Source: Providencia sp.
GTDB lineage: Bacteria > Pseudomonadota > Gammaproteobacteria > Enterobacterales > Enterobacteriaceae
DNA: 64,000 bases
NCBI RefSeq assembly: GCF_003533305.1
Contig: NZ_DOEH01000021.1
Span: 1-64,000 of the forward strand
Direction: 5' to 3'
Position numbers and translations under genes: made by a program
Notes under the pieces: generated by a model
Databases searched by the model: none
What the model saw: only the letters and a program-made list of their open reading frames with translations
Told to the model about the DNA's origin: nothing
Part shown: piece after piece, positions 1 to 10,396 of the stretch
Position numbering within the stretch: position 1 is the stretch's first letter
Layout of the letters: every line of letters starts with the position of its first letter

Positions 1-417
1 CGAGTCTACTCGGACGCACCATTCGTTTCTTCCCTTATAAATTACCCTTTTTATTTGCTTATATTTTTAGCCTGTTTTGTTGCGCAACAAATTTATTTCC
101 GCAAAATCACACGGTTACTTGATCTGAAATAGATCTTTAATCAATTTCATAAAATTTGATTTGTATCACAGTTTTTTGTTGTCTATAATACTCATCGCTG
201 CTGAATGGTTTCATCATTATTAAATCAGTATGTTAGCTTTGATAAAAATGTCTGCTACACTATAATTAGAATCTAAATGAGACATTTTTGAAATAAATAT
301 GCATTAAACACCAGACTGTCGCCTATCCTTATAAATGAGTTGCGCAACAAGTTCTATCTTGCGCTTTAAGTGTCGGCGGCAATACCGATTTCCTTTATAA
401 CCTTTAGATAGACTGCC
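1..417 (+). promoter_or_regulatory. pykF upstream region with Cra-like site
   Basis: No gene is seen in the 417 bases before pykF. A Cra (FruR)-like operator, TGAATGGTTTCA, lies at 202-213, which fits the known Cra repression of pykF in enterics. The perfect palindrome GTTGCGCAAC occurs twice, inside a longer palindrome at 77-90 and again at 339-348. The protein that would bind it is not known to me. No clear ribosome binding site consensus beyond a weak purine stretch precedes the ATG at 418. Confidence 0.5.
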
Positions 418-1830
418 ATGAAAAAAACTAAAATTGTTTGTACCATCGGCCCAAAAACCGAATCAGAAGAAAAATTGACTCAACTTTTAGACGCAGGCAT
501 GAATGTTATGCGCCTAAATTTCTCCCACGGTGACTTTGAAGAACATGGTCAACGTATCAAAAATCTTCGCTCAGTCTGTGCAAAAACAGGTAAACAAGCG
601 GCTATCTTACTCGATACTAAAGGCCCAGAAATCCGTACCATGAAATTGGAAGGCGGAAATGATGTTGCTCTTGTTGCCGGTCAAACTTTTGCTTTCACAA
701 CGGACACCTCTGTAATTGGTAATAAAGACAAAGTTGCAGTGACTTATGCAGGCTTAACCACTGACCTTAAAGTGGGTGATACTGTTTTAGTCGATGACGG
801 CTTGATTGGTATGAAAGTTATCAAAGTCACCGCCACTGATGTCATTTGTGAAGTATTAAACAATGGTGATTTGGGTGAGAAAAAAGGTGTTAACTTACCG
901 GGTGTCTCAATTGGTTTACCTGCACTTGCAGAAAAAGATAAAGAAGACTTAGTCTTTGGTTGTGAGCAAGGCGTTGATTTTGTAGCCGCTTCATTTATTC
1001 GTAAACGTTCTGATGTTGAAGAGATTCGCGCTCATCTTAAAAAACATGGTGGCGAAAATATTCAAATTATCTCTAAAATTGAGAACCAAGAAGGTTTAAA
1101 CAATTTTGATGAAATCTTAGAAGCTTCAGATGGCATCATGGTTGCACGTGGTGATTTAGGTGTTGAAATTCCAGTAGAAGAAGTTATTTTCGCTCAAAAA
1201 ATGATGATCGAAAAATGTGTTGCTGCACGTAAAGTAGTTATTACTGCGACACAAATGCTTGACTCTATGATCAAAAATCCACGCCCTACTCGTGCTGAAG
1301 CTGGTGACGTTGCTAATGCCATTTTAGATGGTACAGACGCAGTAATGCTTTCAGGTGAAAGTGCTAAAGGTAAATACCCAATTGAAGCTGTGACTATCAT
1401 GGCAACAATCTGTGAACGTACTGACCGTGTAATGCCAACTCGCATTGATAGCCAAAAGCCAAGCCAACGCCTGCGTGTAACGGAAGCGGTTTGTCGTGGT
1501 GCTGTTGAAATCACTGAGAAATTAGATGCACCTCTGATTGTTGTTGCTACCTTTGGTGGTAAATCAGCGAAATCTATTCGTAAATATTTCCCAACTGCGC
1601 CTATTTTGGCTTTAACCACAAACGAAGAAACTGCACGCCAGTTATTATTAGTGAAAGGTGTTATCCCAATGATTGTTGGTGGTTTCACATCGACTGATGA
1701 TTTCTATCGCGAAGGTAAACGTGCGGCACTTGAAAGTGGCCTTGCAGTTGCTGGTGATGCGGTAGTTATGGTTTCAGGTGCGTTAGTACAAAGTGGTACA
1801 ACGAATACTTCATCTGTTCACGTTCTATAA
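418..1830 (+). CDS. pykF: Pyruvate kinase I
   Basis: Converts phosphoenolpyruvate and ADP to pyruvate and ATP at the end of glycolysis, in the cytoplasm. The protein is 470 residues, the same length as E. coli PykF. It opens with the family N-terminus [16 protein letters not shown]. The Mg/substrate motif [11 protein letters not shown] is near residues 242-252, and the conserved [16 protein letters not shown] segment starts near residue 291. Next to lpp, as in E. coli, which supports PykF rather than PykA. A Cra-like site upstream suggests control by fructose 1,6-bisphosphate/Cra. A strong terminator follows. Confidence 0.97.
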   Translation: MKKTKIVCTIGPKTESEEKLTQLLDAGMNVMRLNFSHGDFEEHGQRIKNLRSVCAKTGKQAAILLDTKGPEIRTMKLEGGNDVALVAGQTFAFTTDTSVIGNKDKVAVTYAGLTTDLKVGDTVLVDDGLIGMKVIKVTATDVICEVLNNGDLGEKKGVNLPGVSIGLPALAEKDKEDLVFGCEQGVDFVAASFIRKRSDVEEIRAHLKKHGGENIQIISKIENQEGLNNFDEILEASDGIMVARGDLGVEIPVEEVIFAQKMMIEKCVAARKVVITATQMLDSMIKNPRPTRAEAGDVANAILDGTDAVMLSGESAKGKYPIEAVTIMATICERTDRVMPTRIDSQKPSQRLRVTEAVCRGAVEITEKLDAPLIVVATFGGKSAKSIRKYFPTAPILALTTNEETARQLLLVKGVIPMIVGGFTSTDDFYREGKRAALESGLAVAGDAVVMVSGALVQSGTTNTSSVHVL

Positions 1831-1850
1831 TTAACACAATAAAATAATCA

Positions 1851-1884
1851 AAGCCCCGTGATTAATAAAATAGTCACGGGGCTT
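1851..1884 (+). terminator. pykF terminator
   Basis: An 11-base perfect stem (arms 1851-1861 and 1874-1884, AAGCCCCGTGA / TCACGGGGCTT) is followed by a T-rich stretch. It lies 21 bases after the pykF stop. Confidence 0.85.
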
Positions 1885-2243
1885 CTTTATTTATAATTGA
1901 CATTAAATGTTGCTTTAAACTAACTATCCACTTTCCAACAGAACAGATACAAATAGTGATAGATTATTTAAGTTTGATATCACAAAATGATTTCACCTTG
2001 GTTAAATAATAACCTTTCTTAATTTAATTTTAAGTTTTTCCTCTTTTTCCTACTGCTAAATATAAAGTATTTCTAGCAAATATTTAAATTACGTACTAGC
2101 ATAAGACTAAGTGAGTGCCATACCCTAATTTTCATTAGGTTGTTTTAAAGGGATATTGATAGTTTTAAGATTTTTGCTTAGAATTATTAGTTGGTAGCTT
2201 ACTTTTTATATTTTCAATATAAATCAATCTAGAGGGTAAAATA
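1885..2243 (+). promoter_or_regulatory. Intergenic region upstream of lpp
   Basis: A 359-base, very AT-rich stretch between the pykF terminator and lpp, with no ORF of note. It should hold the lpp promoter, since pykF is terminated before it. The ribosome binding site AGAGGGTAA sits just before the lpp ATG. I could not pick out a convincing -35/-10 pair by eye. Confidence 0.4.
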
Positions 2244-2480
2244 ATGATTCGTACTAAAATTGTACTGGGCTCTATCGTATTAGCTTCAGCATTACTAGCG
2301 GGTTGTTCTAACAGCACTGACGTGCAAAAGCTCTCTTCAGACGTACAAACTCTGAATGGTAAAGTTGATCAACTAAGCAACGATGTTCAGTCACTACGTT
2401 CTGACGTTCAAACAGCTCAAGAAGAAGCAGCACGTGCAAACCAACGTCTAGACAACCAAGTCCGTACTTACAAAAAATAA
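2244..2480 (+). CDS. lpp: Major outer membrane (Braun) lipoprotein
   Basis: Small abundant lipoprotein that tethers the outer membrane to peptidoglycan. It is 78 residues, as in E. coli. The signal peptide ends in the lipobox LLAGC, with the lipidated Cys at residue 21. The mature part is a trimeric coiled coil with regular heptads (repeats of [12 protein letters not shown] type). It ends in YKK, whose terminal Lys is the expected attachment point to diaminopimelate. It has its own terminator, and an L,D-transpeptidase gene of the attaching family lies convergently just downstream. Confidence 0.96.
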   Translation: MIRTKIVLGSIVLASALLAGCSNSTDVQKLSSDVQTLNGKVDQLSNDVQSLRSDVQTAQEEAARANQRLDNQVRTYKK

Positions 2481-2530
2481 GTCGAACTCGTTTTAGCTAG
2501 AAAGAAGCTTCTTCAAAGCTAATATTTATG

Positions 2531-2553
2531 AGGGCCTATATTAAATAGGCCCT
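2531..2553 (+). terminator. lpp terminator
   Basis: Stem AGGGCCTAT / ATAGGCCCT (2531-2539 and 2545-2553) with a 5-base loop, followed by TAATTTTT. It lies 50 bases after the lpp stop and may also serve the convergent ldtE-like gene. Confidence 0.8.
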
Positions 2554-2587
2554 TAATTTTTGTGCTAGTTAAGCTAACGATATAAAA

Positions 2588-3649
2588 CTATTGATATGAT
2601 TTATACTTTGAAGGTAATAGCGCGCCGATTTTTTCTTCATAAACAGGCTGTGGCTGTGAAATAGAAAATGGCTCGATCGGTGTTAAATCAGGATAGTTTT
2701 TAATCTCATCATTCGTAGGCTCAGTTGTACCTTGATCATTATTTACTCTCACAGGCATCCCAGAACGCCTTTTAAGCTCTTTTTCTACTAATCCCCTGTC
2801 AATACCTTCATTCTCTAAAAAACGCTGGAAATCAGCAGAGATCTTGATTGGCATCGTTTGTGGATCATCACTGTCTTTTCTCGAAAGTGGCTGATGTACC
2901 TCAATATAGAGACTTCCATCTGCTTCTTTAGAATATTTCACGGGCTGATCAATAACTTGGACTCGAGTTCCTTTTGGTACAGTCTTAAATAGTGCTTCAA
3001 TATCATCTGGTCTTAAACGAATACAACCTGAACTTACGCGCATTCCAATACCAAAGTCAGCATTGGTTCCATGGATTAAATATTCACCACGACCATAAGA
3101 AAGACGTAATGCATAAAGCCCCATTGGGTTCTTAGGGCCAGCAGGAACAACCGCCGGTAATGTAATACCCTCTTTGGCATAATTTTTGCGGATATTAGCA
3201 GTCGGTGTCCATGTTGGGTCTTTAATTGATTGACTAACTGACGTAACCATTTCTGGTGTATCACGCCCTAATTGGCCGATCCCAATAGGATAAACAATGA
3301 CTTCTTCGCTATTTTCCGGATAATAATATAATCTCAGCTCAGCTAAGTTAATCACGATACCTGTTCTCGGCGTCGATGGTAATAACATCTGTGCAGGAAT
3401 AATCAGCTCTTTACCTGCTTCAGGTAAATAAGGATCAGTTCCTGGGTTGGCTTCTAACATACCCAGCAGACCAATCTCATACTCAGTCGCTATTGCTTCT
3501 AAAGAACGCCCATCGTTTGGTACAACATAAGATAAGTTTTCCCCGATTAGGCGCGTATTGCTATCTGGTAATGGATATTCTTTTGCATGTGCCGGAGCCA
3601 TTAATGCACTCATGACAAGCAAACTTGCCACCGTCAAAGCTGTCTTCAT
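2588..3649 (-). CDS. ldtE: L,D-transpeptidase (LdtE/YnhG-like)
   Basis: Periplasmic L,D-transpeptidase of the YkuD family, acting on peptidoglycan stem peptides (3-3 cross-links or Lpp attachment). It is 353 residues. A signal peptide ends near residue 22 (APAHA). A LysM-like peptidoglycan-binding segment spans about 40-86. The YkuD catalytic domain spans about 100-235, with HGTN at 193-196 and the active-site SSGC ending at Cys209. The position between lpp and sufE matches E. coli ynhG (ldtE). The C-terminal tail (about 290-353) is longer than I recall for LdtE, so whether it forms cross-links or anchors Lpp is not settled. Confidence 0.9.
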   Translation of the reverse strand: MKTALTVASLLVMSALMAPAHAKEYPLPDSNTRLIGENLSYVVPNDGRSLEAIATEYEIGLLGMLEANPGTDPYLPEAGKELIIPAQMLLPSTPRTGIVINLAELRLYYYPENSEEVIVYPIGIGQLGRDTPEMVTSVSQSIKDPTWTPTANIRKNYAKEGITLPAVVPAGPKNPMGLYALRLSYGRGEYLIHGTNADFGIGMRVSSGCIRLRPDDIEALFKTVPKGTRVQVIDQPVKYSKEADGSLYIEVHQPLSRKDSDDPQTMPIKISADFQRFLENEGIDRGLVEKELKRRSGMPVRVNNDQGTTEPTNDEIKNYPDLTPIEPFSISQPQPVYEEKIGALLPSKYKSYQ

Positions 3650-3926
3650 ACCTACCTACTCCAAAGAAAATAGTGTTGTTACATTAATTTAGTAACCATT
3701 GAACTCAAAGATAGTTGAACATAATAGCAACTATTTTTCCTATCTTTAATACTTAATAAATATTTTAGTTAGCTAATAATATTCAACCTAGTATTTTTAC
3801 GCAATAAAATGATAATTCTTAGTAACAAAGACAATGAACTAAAGGTAGGTAAGATAGACATTAAGATTGAGAGGGAATTGAAAATAAAATCAAAGAGGGA
3901 AACAAAAGTTGTTTCCCAACAATATA

Positions 3927-4343
3927 TTATACGAGTTCGTTAGCGCGAGCCAAAATAGTGCGGATCATGGCATTTAGCCCCTGAGTACGTGATGGTGTTA
4001 AGTGTTGCTCAAGTGCTAATTGATGAAAAAATGATTTCACATCAACGTCTAGAATTTGTTGTGCCGTTTTATTTTGAAAAAGAATAATCACTATCGCGAC
4101 TAACCCTTTAACAATACTTGCATCGCTATCACCTGCAAATAAAATCGTCTCATCGGACTGCTTTTGCATATCAATCCACACCTGGCTTTGGCAACCAGCA
4201 ATAAGATTACTATCGCTTCTTTGTGTTATCGTTAACTCAGGCAAAGACCCGCCCAGCTCAATCATATACAGATAGCGCTCTTCCCAATTGTGGCAGCGTG
4301 CAAAATTACGTAACAGTTTTTGTTCATCGGGTAACGCAGGCAT
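3927..4343 (-). CDS. sufE: Cysteine desulfuration protein SufE
   Basis: Accepts persulfide sulfur from SufS and passes it to SufB for Fe-S cluster assembly under iron or oxidative stress. I use the ATG at 4343, giving 138 residues as in E. coli, rather than the upstream GTG. An AAGGA-type ribosome binding site precedes this ATG. The acceptor cysteine is Cys51 in LIAGCQSQVW. The conserved AIVKGL and LTPSRTQGLNAMI segments are present. Last gene of sufABCDSE, 38 bases after sufS. Confidence 0.95.
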   Translation of the reverse strand: MPALPDEQKLLRNFARCHNWEERYLYMIELGGSLPELTITQRSDSNLIAGCQSQVWIDMQKQSDETILFAGDSDASIVKGLVAIVIILFQNKTAQQILDVDVKSFFHQLALEQHLTPSRTQGLNAMIRTILARANELV

Positions 4344-4381
4344 ACTTCTTTCCTTCACTAAAATCTAAACATTCATAATGT

Positions 4382-5623
4382 CTAGCCTAACAATTTTTTT
4401 ACGCGTTGTAATGCATTGAATAAAGAATCTATTTCTTCTTTAGTGGTATAAATTCCCACCGAAGCACGACACATCGCCGGAACATTATAGCGCTCCATGA
4501 GGGGCAAAGCGCAATGATGACCAGTACGAATAGCAATACCGTATTGATCTAAAAAGGAACCAACATCATAAGCATGGTGCTGACCTAAATTGAAGGCAAG
4601 AACACCTTCACGCTGATCATTACCATATAATATTATTGATGGTACATCTTTAAGTTTTTCAGAAGCATAAGCCATGACATTAGCTTCATGAGCAAACGCA
4701 TCTTCCACTCCCAAAGCAGTTAAGTAATCAAATGCAGCACCTAACCCAATAATTGCACTAACATTGGGTGTCCCTGCTTCAAAACGCCACGGGGCATCTG
4801 CAAAAGTAATACCTTTGGTCAAACTGACTTGTCGGATCATCGCACCGCCGCCTTCCCAAGGTGGCATGGCATCTAGTAGTGCTTTTTTACCATATAAAAT
4901 ACCGATTCCTGTGGGACCATAAAGCTTGTGACCAGAAAAAGCATAAAAATCACAATCTAGCGTTTGCACATTTACCTGTTGATGCATTGCACCCTGCGCA
5001 CCATCAATTAACACCTTTAATTGTGTATTTTTTTTAGATAATGCAATTGCACGTGCATGCTTGATAATATCTTGTACAGGATTAACGGTACCTAATACAT
5101 TAGAAATATGAGTGAAACTCAATAAACGGGTACGCTCATCAATTAAATCATTGAGTTTCCCCGTTTCAAGTTTGCCACAATCAGAAACGGGTAAAACACG
5201 AATTTCAAAACCAATAGATTCAGATAACATAAACCAAGGAACAATATTCGCATGATGCTCCATTTGGGTGATAATAATATTATCCCCCTCATGTAAATAC
5301 TGACGTCCAAAGCTATTAGCAACTAAATTGATCGCTTCAGTCGTTCCTTTAACAAAAACAATTTCTTCACTCGAAGCAGCATGAATGAAATTCGCCGCTT
5401 TCTGGCGAACTTCTTCCATCATTGTCGTTGCATTAGCACTTAACGTATGAATTCCACGGTGAACCGCCGCATATTGATGTAAAGTAAATTCACTTTCTCT
5501 TTCAACTACCTGCAATGGCTTTTGTGCACTAGCAGCACTGTCTAGATAGACTAGTGGGTGATTGTTCACAGATTGAGATAAAGCAGGAAAATCCTGCCTT
5601 ACAGCGGTTACATTAAATGACAT
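4382..5623 (-). CDS. sufS: Cysteine desulfurase SufS
   Basis: PLP enzyme that takes sulfur from L-cysteine as an enzyme persulfide and hands it to SufE. It has 413 residues, slightly longer than E. coli SufS (406). The PLP Schiff-base lysine is Lys233 in [10 protein letters not shown]. The persulfide cysteine is Cys371 in [20 protein letters not shown] near 121-130 is the usual cofactor-site histidine motif. Seven bases separate it from sufD, consistent with one transcript. Confidence 0.96.
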   Translation of the reverse strand: MSFNVTAVRQDFPALSQSVNNHPLVYLDSAASAQKPLQVVERESEFTLHQYAAVHRGIHTLSANATTMMEEVRQKAANFIHAASSEEIVFVKGTTEAINLVANSFGRQYLHEGDNIIITQMEHHANIVPWFMLSESIGFEIRVLPVSDCGKLETGKLNDLIDERTRLLSFTHISNVLGTVNPVQDIIKHARAIALSKKNTQLKVLIDGAQGAMHQQVNVQTLDCDFYAFSGHKLYGPTGIGILYGKKALLDAMPPWEGGGAMIRQVSLTKGITFADAPWRFEAGTPNVSAIIGLGAAFDYLTALGVEDAFAHEANVMAYASEKLKDVPSIILYGNDQREGVLAFNLGQHHAYDVGSFLDQYGIAIRTGHHCALPLMERYNVPAMCRASVGIYTTKEEIDSLFNALQRVKKLLG

Positions 5624-5630
5624 AGTGGTC

Positions 5631-6938
5631 TTAAACCTCCGCTAAGCGTTGGCGAATGTTCTTCATCACCGCTTGCTTTAATTCTTCAGATGCAATGGAT
5701 TCTGTTAATTCTGCTGCAAATGCGATGATAATCATATGCTTAGCCGATTTCCCATCAATACCTCTTGAACGCAAATAAAACAACTGCTCATCATCAATAC
5801 GCCCGACCGTTGCCCCATGCCCACATTTTACATCATCCGCATAGATTTCAAGTTGAGGTTTAGTATCGATCTCTGCTTTTTCGCCTAATAACAAAGTATT
5901 ATTACTCATTTGACCATCTGTTTTAAGTGCAGCTGGTGCAACTTTAATCATGCCATTAAAGACTGCTTTACTGCTGTCCATCGCAATGACTTTATGAGAT
6001 TGGCGGCTATTACAGTGATCTTTGTTATGTTCAAGATATGTACGTGTATCAGCTATCTCATTACCCTTTGGTAATAATAAGCTATTGAGTTCAAGTTCAC
6101 TATTTTCACCATCAAGGCGAGCACTTGTATGACTACGAGAAAGCAGTGAGCCCAGTAAAAAGCTGGTGCTTTTTACCTGACAGTCACGACCCACAATAAT
6201 ATCATTATGCGCAAAATGCTGTGACTGGCCATTCTCTATATTGAGCTTATAGTGGTCAAATTGTGCATTATCACCCACTTCAACCGTAAGACGCCCACCT
6301 GTCATGTGAGTGTTTTCATTTAAGCTCACAAAGTGTTCAATGACCTGAGCTTTACTATTTGCACCTACCGTTATGTGATAACGGTATTGACTCGTATTCA
6401 CGGCCTGTTCATCACTATTACCACTTGATATATTTAATAAATAAAGTGGTTTTTCAGCAATTTCATTTGCTGCAAGATGGATCACGAGTGGCTGTATTGC
6501 TAAGCTTTCAGTCAAATGCAAAAATATTTCGCTATTGATAGCATCCGGCAACAAGTCTTGATTATCCAATAAGGCAACTTGGAATGGACCGACATCAATT
6601 GAGCTAAGCGCCGAGCTATATCGACCATCAATTAATACAATACGATATGCATCAATCTGTAATGCAAGTGCTTCACACTCTTGCTCGATAAGACTCGCTT
6701 CACTAAAACAATATTCTGTTTTTAACAGCTTATCTAATGGCGTGTAGTGCCAATCTTCATGACGAAAAACAGGTAAACCTATTTTTTGCGCTATATCCCA
6801 ATGGATTTTAGCATGTTGAGAATTTGCACCTAAGCGTTGTTCGAACAAAGCGGTAAAACGTGCCATTGCTTTCTCATTAAGAGCAACAACTTTAGCACGT
6901 TTTTCTGCTTTATCACTGTTGGTCAATAAGCCAGCCAT
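5631..6938 (-). CDS. sufD: Fe-S scaffold subunit SufD
   Basis: Partner of SufB and SufC in the SufBC2D scaffold complex. It has 435 residues (423 in E. coli). The C-terminal beta-helix region carries the conserved [10 protein letters not shown] and LFYLRSRGI segments (about residues 365-390). The N-terminus [13 protein letters not shown] matches the family start. The start overlaps the end of sufC by 26 bases, which suggests translational coupling. Confidence 0.95.
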   Translation of the reverse strand: MAGLLTNSDKAEKRAKVVALNEKAMARFTALFEQRLGANSQHAKIHWDIAQKIGLPVFRHEDWHYTPLDKLLKTEYCFSEASLIEQECEALALQIDAYRIVLIDGRYSSALSSIDVGPFQVALLDNQDLLPDAINSEIFLHLTESLAIQPLVIHLAANEIAEKPLYLLNISSGNSDEQAVNTSQYRYHITVGANSKAQVIEHFVSLNENTHMTGGRLTVEVGDNAQFDHYKLNIENGQSQHFAHNDIIVGRDCQVKSTSFLLGSLLSRSHTSARLDGENSELELNSLLLPKGNEIADTRTYLEHNKDHCNSRQSHKVIAMDSSKAVFNGMIKVAPAALKTDGQMSNNTLLLGEKAEIDTKPQLEIYADDVKCGHGATVGRIDDEQLFYLRSRGIDGKSAKHMIIIAFAAELTESIASEELKQAVMKNIRQRLAEV

Positions 6939-7659
6939 AACCCTGCTCCTCCAGTTTTTTCGCTAAACTGAAATCACCTGACTTGATGATTTTTCCTTGA
7001 TAAAGCACGTGAACAAAATCAGGTTTTACATAATCTAAAATACGCTGATAGTGAGTCACAATAATAAATGAACGTTCAGGCGTGCGCAGTGAATTGACAC
7101 CATTAGCAACCACTTTTAATGCATCGATATCGAGACCTGAGTCAGTTTCATCTAATATGCATAATTGAGGCTCAAGTGCCGCCATTTGCAAAATATCATT
7201 ACGTTTCTTTTCACCGCCAGAGAAGCCGACGTTGACTGAACGAGTCAGTAAATCTTGTGGCATATCAAGTAATTCAATTTTATCTTCAATAAAATCTTGA
7301 AAATCAAAACGATCTAATGCTTCTTGTTGACGATATTCTCTCACTGCATTGACCGCAGTTTGCAAAAAGAATTGATTACTAACACCTGGTATTTCTACTG
7401 GATATTGAAAAGCTAAAAAGATACCTTCACCTGCACGTTCTTCAGGATCTAATTCAAATAGGTTTTTACCTTTGAACGTCACTTCGCCGCTATCGATTTC
7501 ATACTCTTCACGACCCGCAAGTGTTGCCGATAAAGTACTTTTACCTGAACCATTAGGTCCCATAATCGCATGAACTTCACCCGGCTTAACTTCTAGGGAT
7601 AGTCCTTTTAATATTTCATTACCTTCTACACTAACGTGCAAATTTTTAACACTTAACAT
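6913..7659 (-). CDS. sufC: Fe-S assembly ATPase SufC
   Basis: ABC-type ATPase that drives conformational change in the SufBC2D scaffold. Cytosolic, with no membrane partner. It has 248 residues, like E. coli SufC. Walker A GPNGSGKST is at 34-42, the signature is FSGGEKKRND, and Walker B with the catalytic acidic residue lies in LCILDETDSGLD. The 3' end overlaps sufD. Confidence 0.96.
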   Translation of the reverse strand: MLSVKNLHVSVEGNEILKGLSLEVKPGEVHAIMGPNGSGKSTLSATLAGREEYEIDSGEVTFKGKNLFELDPEERAGEGIFLAFQYPVEIPGVSNQFFLQTAVNAVREYRQQEALDRFDFQDFIEDKIELLDMPQDLLTRSVNVGFSGGEKKRNDILQMAALEPQLCILDETDSGLDIDALKVVANGVNSLRTPERSFIIVTHYQRILDYVKPDFVHVLYQGKIIKSGDFSLAKKLEEQGYGWLIDQQ

Positions 7660-7704
7660 ATCAACATGCCTTTAGCGCTTTAGCGCATATAAACTTGGTT
7701 TTGA

Positions 7705-9204
7705 TCAACCCACACTATGTTCTAAACTGATAGCCAGTAATTTTTGTGCTTCGACCGCAAATTCTAATGGCAGTTCTGAGAACACATCTTTACAGAACCC
7801 ATTAACAATCATAGAAATAGCATTATCTTCACTAATTCCACGCTGTAAGCAGTAAAATAACTGGTCTTCCCCTATACGTGAAGTCGTTGCTTCATGTTCG
7901 AGATGAGCAGTATTATTTTTCACTTCCACATAAGGAAATGTGTGAGCGCCGCATTGTGTACCAATCAACATCGAGTCACATTGCGTAAAATTACGAGCAT
8001 TATGAGCACTAGGTAGTATTTTGACTAAACCACGATAAGTATTTTGGCTTTTACCGGCAGAAATCCCTTTAGAAATAATCGTTGAGCGGGTGTTTTTCCC
8101 GATGTGGATCATTTTTGTACCAGTATCTGCTTGTTGATTACCGTTAGTCAGTGCAACAGAGAAAAATTCACCTACAGAGTTATCACCTTTTAAGATAACA
8201 CTTGGGTATTTCCATGTAATCGCAGAGCCTGTTTCAGACTGTGTCCACGACATTTTGGAGTTTTCACCTTCACAGAGTGCACGCTTGGTTACAAAATTGA
8301 GTATCCCCCCAGCTTCGCTATCACCACCAGAAAACCAATTTTGTACGGTTGAGTATTTGACTTCCGCATCTTTATGAATGATGACTTCAACTACCGCAGC
8401 ATGAAGCTGATAACTATCACGAACCGGTGCTGAACACCCTTCGATATAACTGACATAACTACCTTCATCAGCGATAAGAATTGTGCGTTCGAATTGGCCA
8501 GTTTTGGCTGCATTAATTCGGAAATAAGTTGATAGCTCCATCGGACAATGCACACCTTTTGGGATATAAACAAAAGTGCCATCTGAAGCTACCGCTGCAT
8601 TGAGTGCAGCAAAAAAATTGTCATAACTAGACACGACTGTACCAAGATACTTTTGCACCAGTTCTGGATACTCATGAATGGCTTCACCAAAAGAACAAAA
8701 AATAATGCCGTGTTTGGCGAGGTCTTCACGATAAGTCGTAGAAACCGATACTGAATCAAAAATAGCGTCTACCGCGACTGCTTTACCTTCACGTACAGGT
8801 ACACCAAGTTGATTAAATGCTTCTTCAATTTCAGCAGTCAAATAGTTATTCGTTTCAGTTACACCCGTTGCTTGAGTTGCACCAGATTGTGAACCACAAG
8901 TATCATCGCAAGAACCACACGAAGGTGCAGAATAGTAACTGTAATCTTGATAATCTAAATTAGGATAATTGGCTTTTAACCAATGTGGCTCTTCCATTCC
9001 TTTCCAATGATTAAAAGCATCAAGGCGGAATTTTAGCATCCACTCGGGTTCGTTGCGTTTTGCTGAAATAGCACGGACCACATCTTCATTGAGTCCTTTT
9101 GCCATTTCATCTGTCGCGACTTGTGTAAAAAAGCCTTCTTTATAGCGCTGGTCATCAAGCCAACTTTGGACATCATCGCCAATTTCTACATTGCTCTGTG
9201 ACAT
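7705..9204 (-). CDS. sufB: Fe-S scaffold subunit SufB
   Basis: Core scaffold on which the nascent Fe-S cluster is built. The ATG at 9204 gives 499 residues beginning [13 protein letters not shown], close to the E. coli length of 495. A GTG four codons upstream (9216), directly after the sufA stop, is the alternative. Neither has a strong ribosome binding site, so coupling to sufA is likely. Diagnostic segments are [12 protein letters not shown], the Cys-rich [12 protein letters not shown] (roughly residues 95-107) and the C-terminal beta-helix [18 protein letters not shown]. Confidence 0.95.
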   Translation of the reverse strand: MSQSNVEIGDDVQSWLDDQRYKEGFFTQVATDEMAKGLNEDVVRAISAKRNEPEWMLKFRLDAFNHWKGMEEPHWLKANYPNLDYQDYSYYSAPSCGSCDDTCGSQSGATQATGVTETNNYLTAEIEEAFNQLGVPVREGKAVAVDAIFDSVSVSTTYREDLAKHGIIFCSFGEAIHEYPELVQKYLGTVVSSYDNFFAALNAAVASDGTFVYIPKGVHCPMELSTYFRINAAKTGQFERTILIADEGSYVSYIEGCSAPVRDSYQLHAAVVEVIIHKDAEVKYSTVQNWFSGGDSEAGGILNFVTKRALCEGENSKMSWTQSETGSAITWKYPSVILKGDNSVGEFFSVALTNGNQQADTGTKMIHIGKNTRSTIISKGISAGKSQNTYRGLVKILPSAHNARNFTQCDSMLIGTQCGAHTFPYVEVKNNTAHLEHEATTSRIGEDQLFYCLQRGISEDNAISMIVNGFCKDVFSELPLEFAVEAQKLLAISLEHSVG

Positions 9205-9219
9205 AATAGATTTCACATG

Positions 9220-9588
9220 TTAAACGCCGAAGCTTTCACCACACCCACAGGCATGTTGCGCTTTCGGGTTATTAAATTTGAAAATTTGATTTAGCCCTTC
9301 TTGGACATAATCAACGACTGTGCCATCAATAAATGGCATTGCTTCTTTTGGCACATAAAGATGCGCACCATCGAGTTCAAATAGTAGGTGTTTATCTGTT
9401 GGGTTTTCGATCATTTCAAATACATAACCAAAACCTGCACAGCCAGACTGTTTAACGCCGAGTGAAAGCCCTTTTGTATTTGGGTTTTTCACCATCAGTT
9501 TTTTAATTTGTTTTGCAGCGCTATCGGTCAGGTTAACACCCTGCCAATTGTTTTCATCAAATGAAAATGTCTCTACACCGTCAGTCAT
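9220..9588 (-). CDS. sufA: A-type Fe-S carrier SufA
   Basis: A-type carrier that receives clusters from SufBC2D and delivers them to apo-proteins. It has 122 residues, the E. coli length. The three cluster ligands are at the family positions: Cys50 (SGCAGFGY), Cys114 and Cys116 (HACGCGESFGV). First gene of the suf operon, with a Fur-like site upstream. Confidence 0.95.
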   Translation of the reverse strand: MTDGVETFSFDENNWQGVNLTDSAAKQIKKLMVKNPNTKGLSLGVKQSGCAGFGYVFEMIENPTDKHLLFELDGAHLYVPKEAMPFIDGTVVDYVQEGLNQIFKFNNPKAQHACGCGESFGV

Positions 9589-9979
9589 ATTGACCCCACA
9601 TTTATCATGGCTTTTCAGCCTGTTATCAAGAGATTAACTCTGTCTACCCTATGGTAATGATTACCGATAGTACTTCAACCATTTGTTTTAAGAGGTTATA
9701 GCTATCACGGTTCTTTTTTTATACATTATGAGCTCGTTTTTTGAACAAATACAGTTAAATAAAGTGGTAACCAATTAAAAATTAAAGGATAAATAAAGTT
9801 GACTTTTTATTTCGATTTTGTACTAAGAAATACACTTAAATGACACAAATTAATAAAGGTGCATTAATTATACAACTTAATTAACGCAATAAAAATTTAA
9901 AATGTGATTAACTTAGAATGAGACTTAGAATAAAACAAACAGAATACCCTCAAGCTATTTAAACTTGAGGGCGATATTA
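9589..9979 (-). promoter_or_regulatory. suf operon promoter region with Fur-like site
   Basis: A 391-base gap between the divergently read suf promoter and the 3' end of menI. At 9651-9671 the stretch ATGGTAATGATTACCGATAGT resembles a Fur box, which fits known iron repression of suf; OxyR and IscR sites, known in E. coli, were not located by eye. The remainder is AT-rich. A weak hairpin with CCTCAAGC / ACTTGAGG arms (about 9947-9970) follows menI and may be its terminator. Confidence 0.45.
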
Positions 9980-10396
9980 TTACTCAGAAATCACAGCGGT
10001 GGTCAAACGAGAAGTACAACAAAGTTGTCCTTTTTCGTTATAAATATCAATATTCCACACTTGTTGGCGTCGCCCTAAATGAATCGGTCGACAAATCCCT
10101 TTCACAACCCCTTCTCGTGCAGAACGAATATGATTTGCATTAATTTCAAGTCCGACAACTTGCTGTTCACCTTCACTGCATAAATAGCCCGCGATAGACC
10201 CTAAAGACTCGGCTAATACCACTGAAGCACCACCATGCAGCAGCCCAAAAGGTTGCTTAGTGCGCTCATCAACAGGCATTGTTCCTTCAAGAAAATCGTC
10301 GCCAAATGCGGTTATTTCTATGCCAAGATGGCCTAACATACAGCCTTTTGCCATTTCTGACATTTGTTGCAAGTTAAACTGACGTCTCCAAATCAT
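9980..10396 (-). CDS. menI: 1,4-dihydroxy-2-naphthoyl-CoA thioesterase
   Basis: Hot-dog-fold thioesterase (E. coli YdiI/MenI) that hydrolyses DHNA-CoA in menaquinone synthesis. It has 138 residues (136 in E. coli). The catalytic region is LLHGGASVVLAESLGS, with the HGG turn and the catalytic Glu (about residue 63). The N-terminus overlaps the 3' end of ydiJ by 23 bases, so the two are probably one transcript. Confidence 0.92.
   Translation of the reverse strand: MIWRRQFNLQQMSEMAKGCMLGHLGIEITAFGDDFLEGTMPVDERTKQPFGLLHGGASVVLAESLGSIAGYLCSEGEQQVVGLEINANHIRSAREGVVKGICRPIHLGRRQQVWNIDIYNEKGQLCCTSRLTTAVISE

Noticed and set aside
1194..1688. Long minus-strand ORF inside pykF
   Set aside because: Opposite-strand shadow of a highly conserved gene, with no ribosome binding site or known domain.
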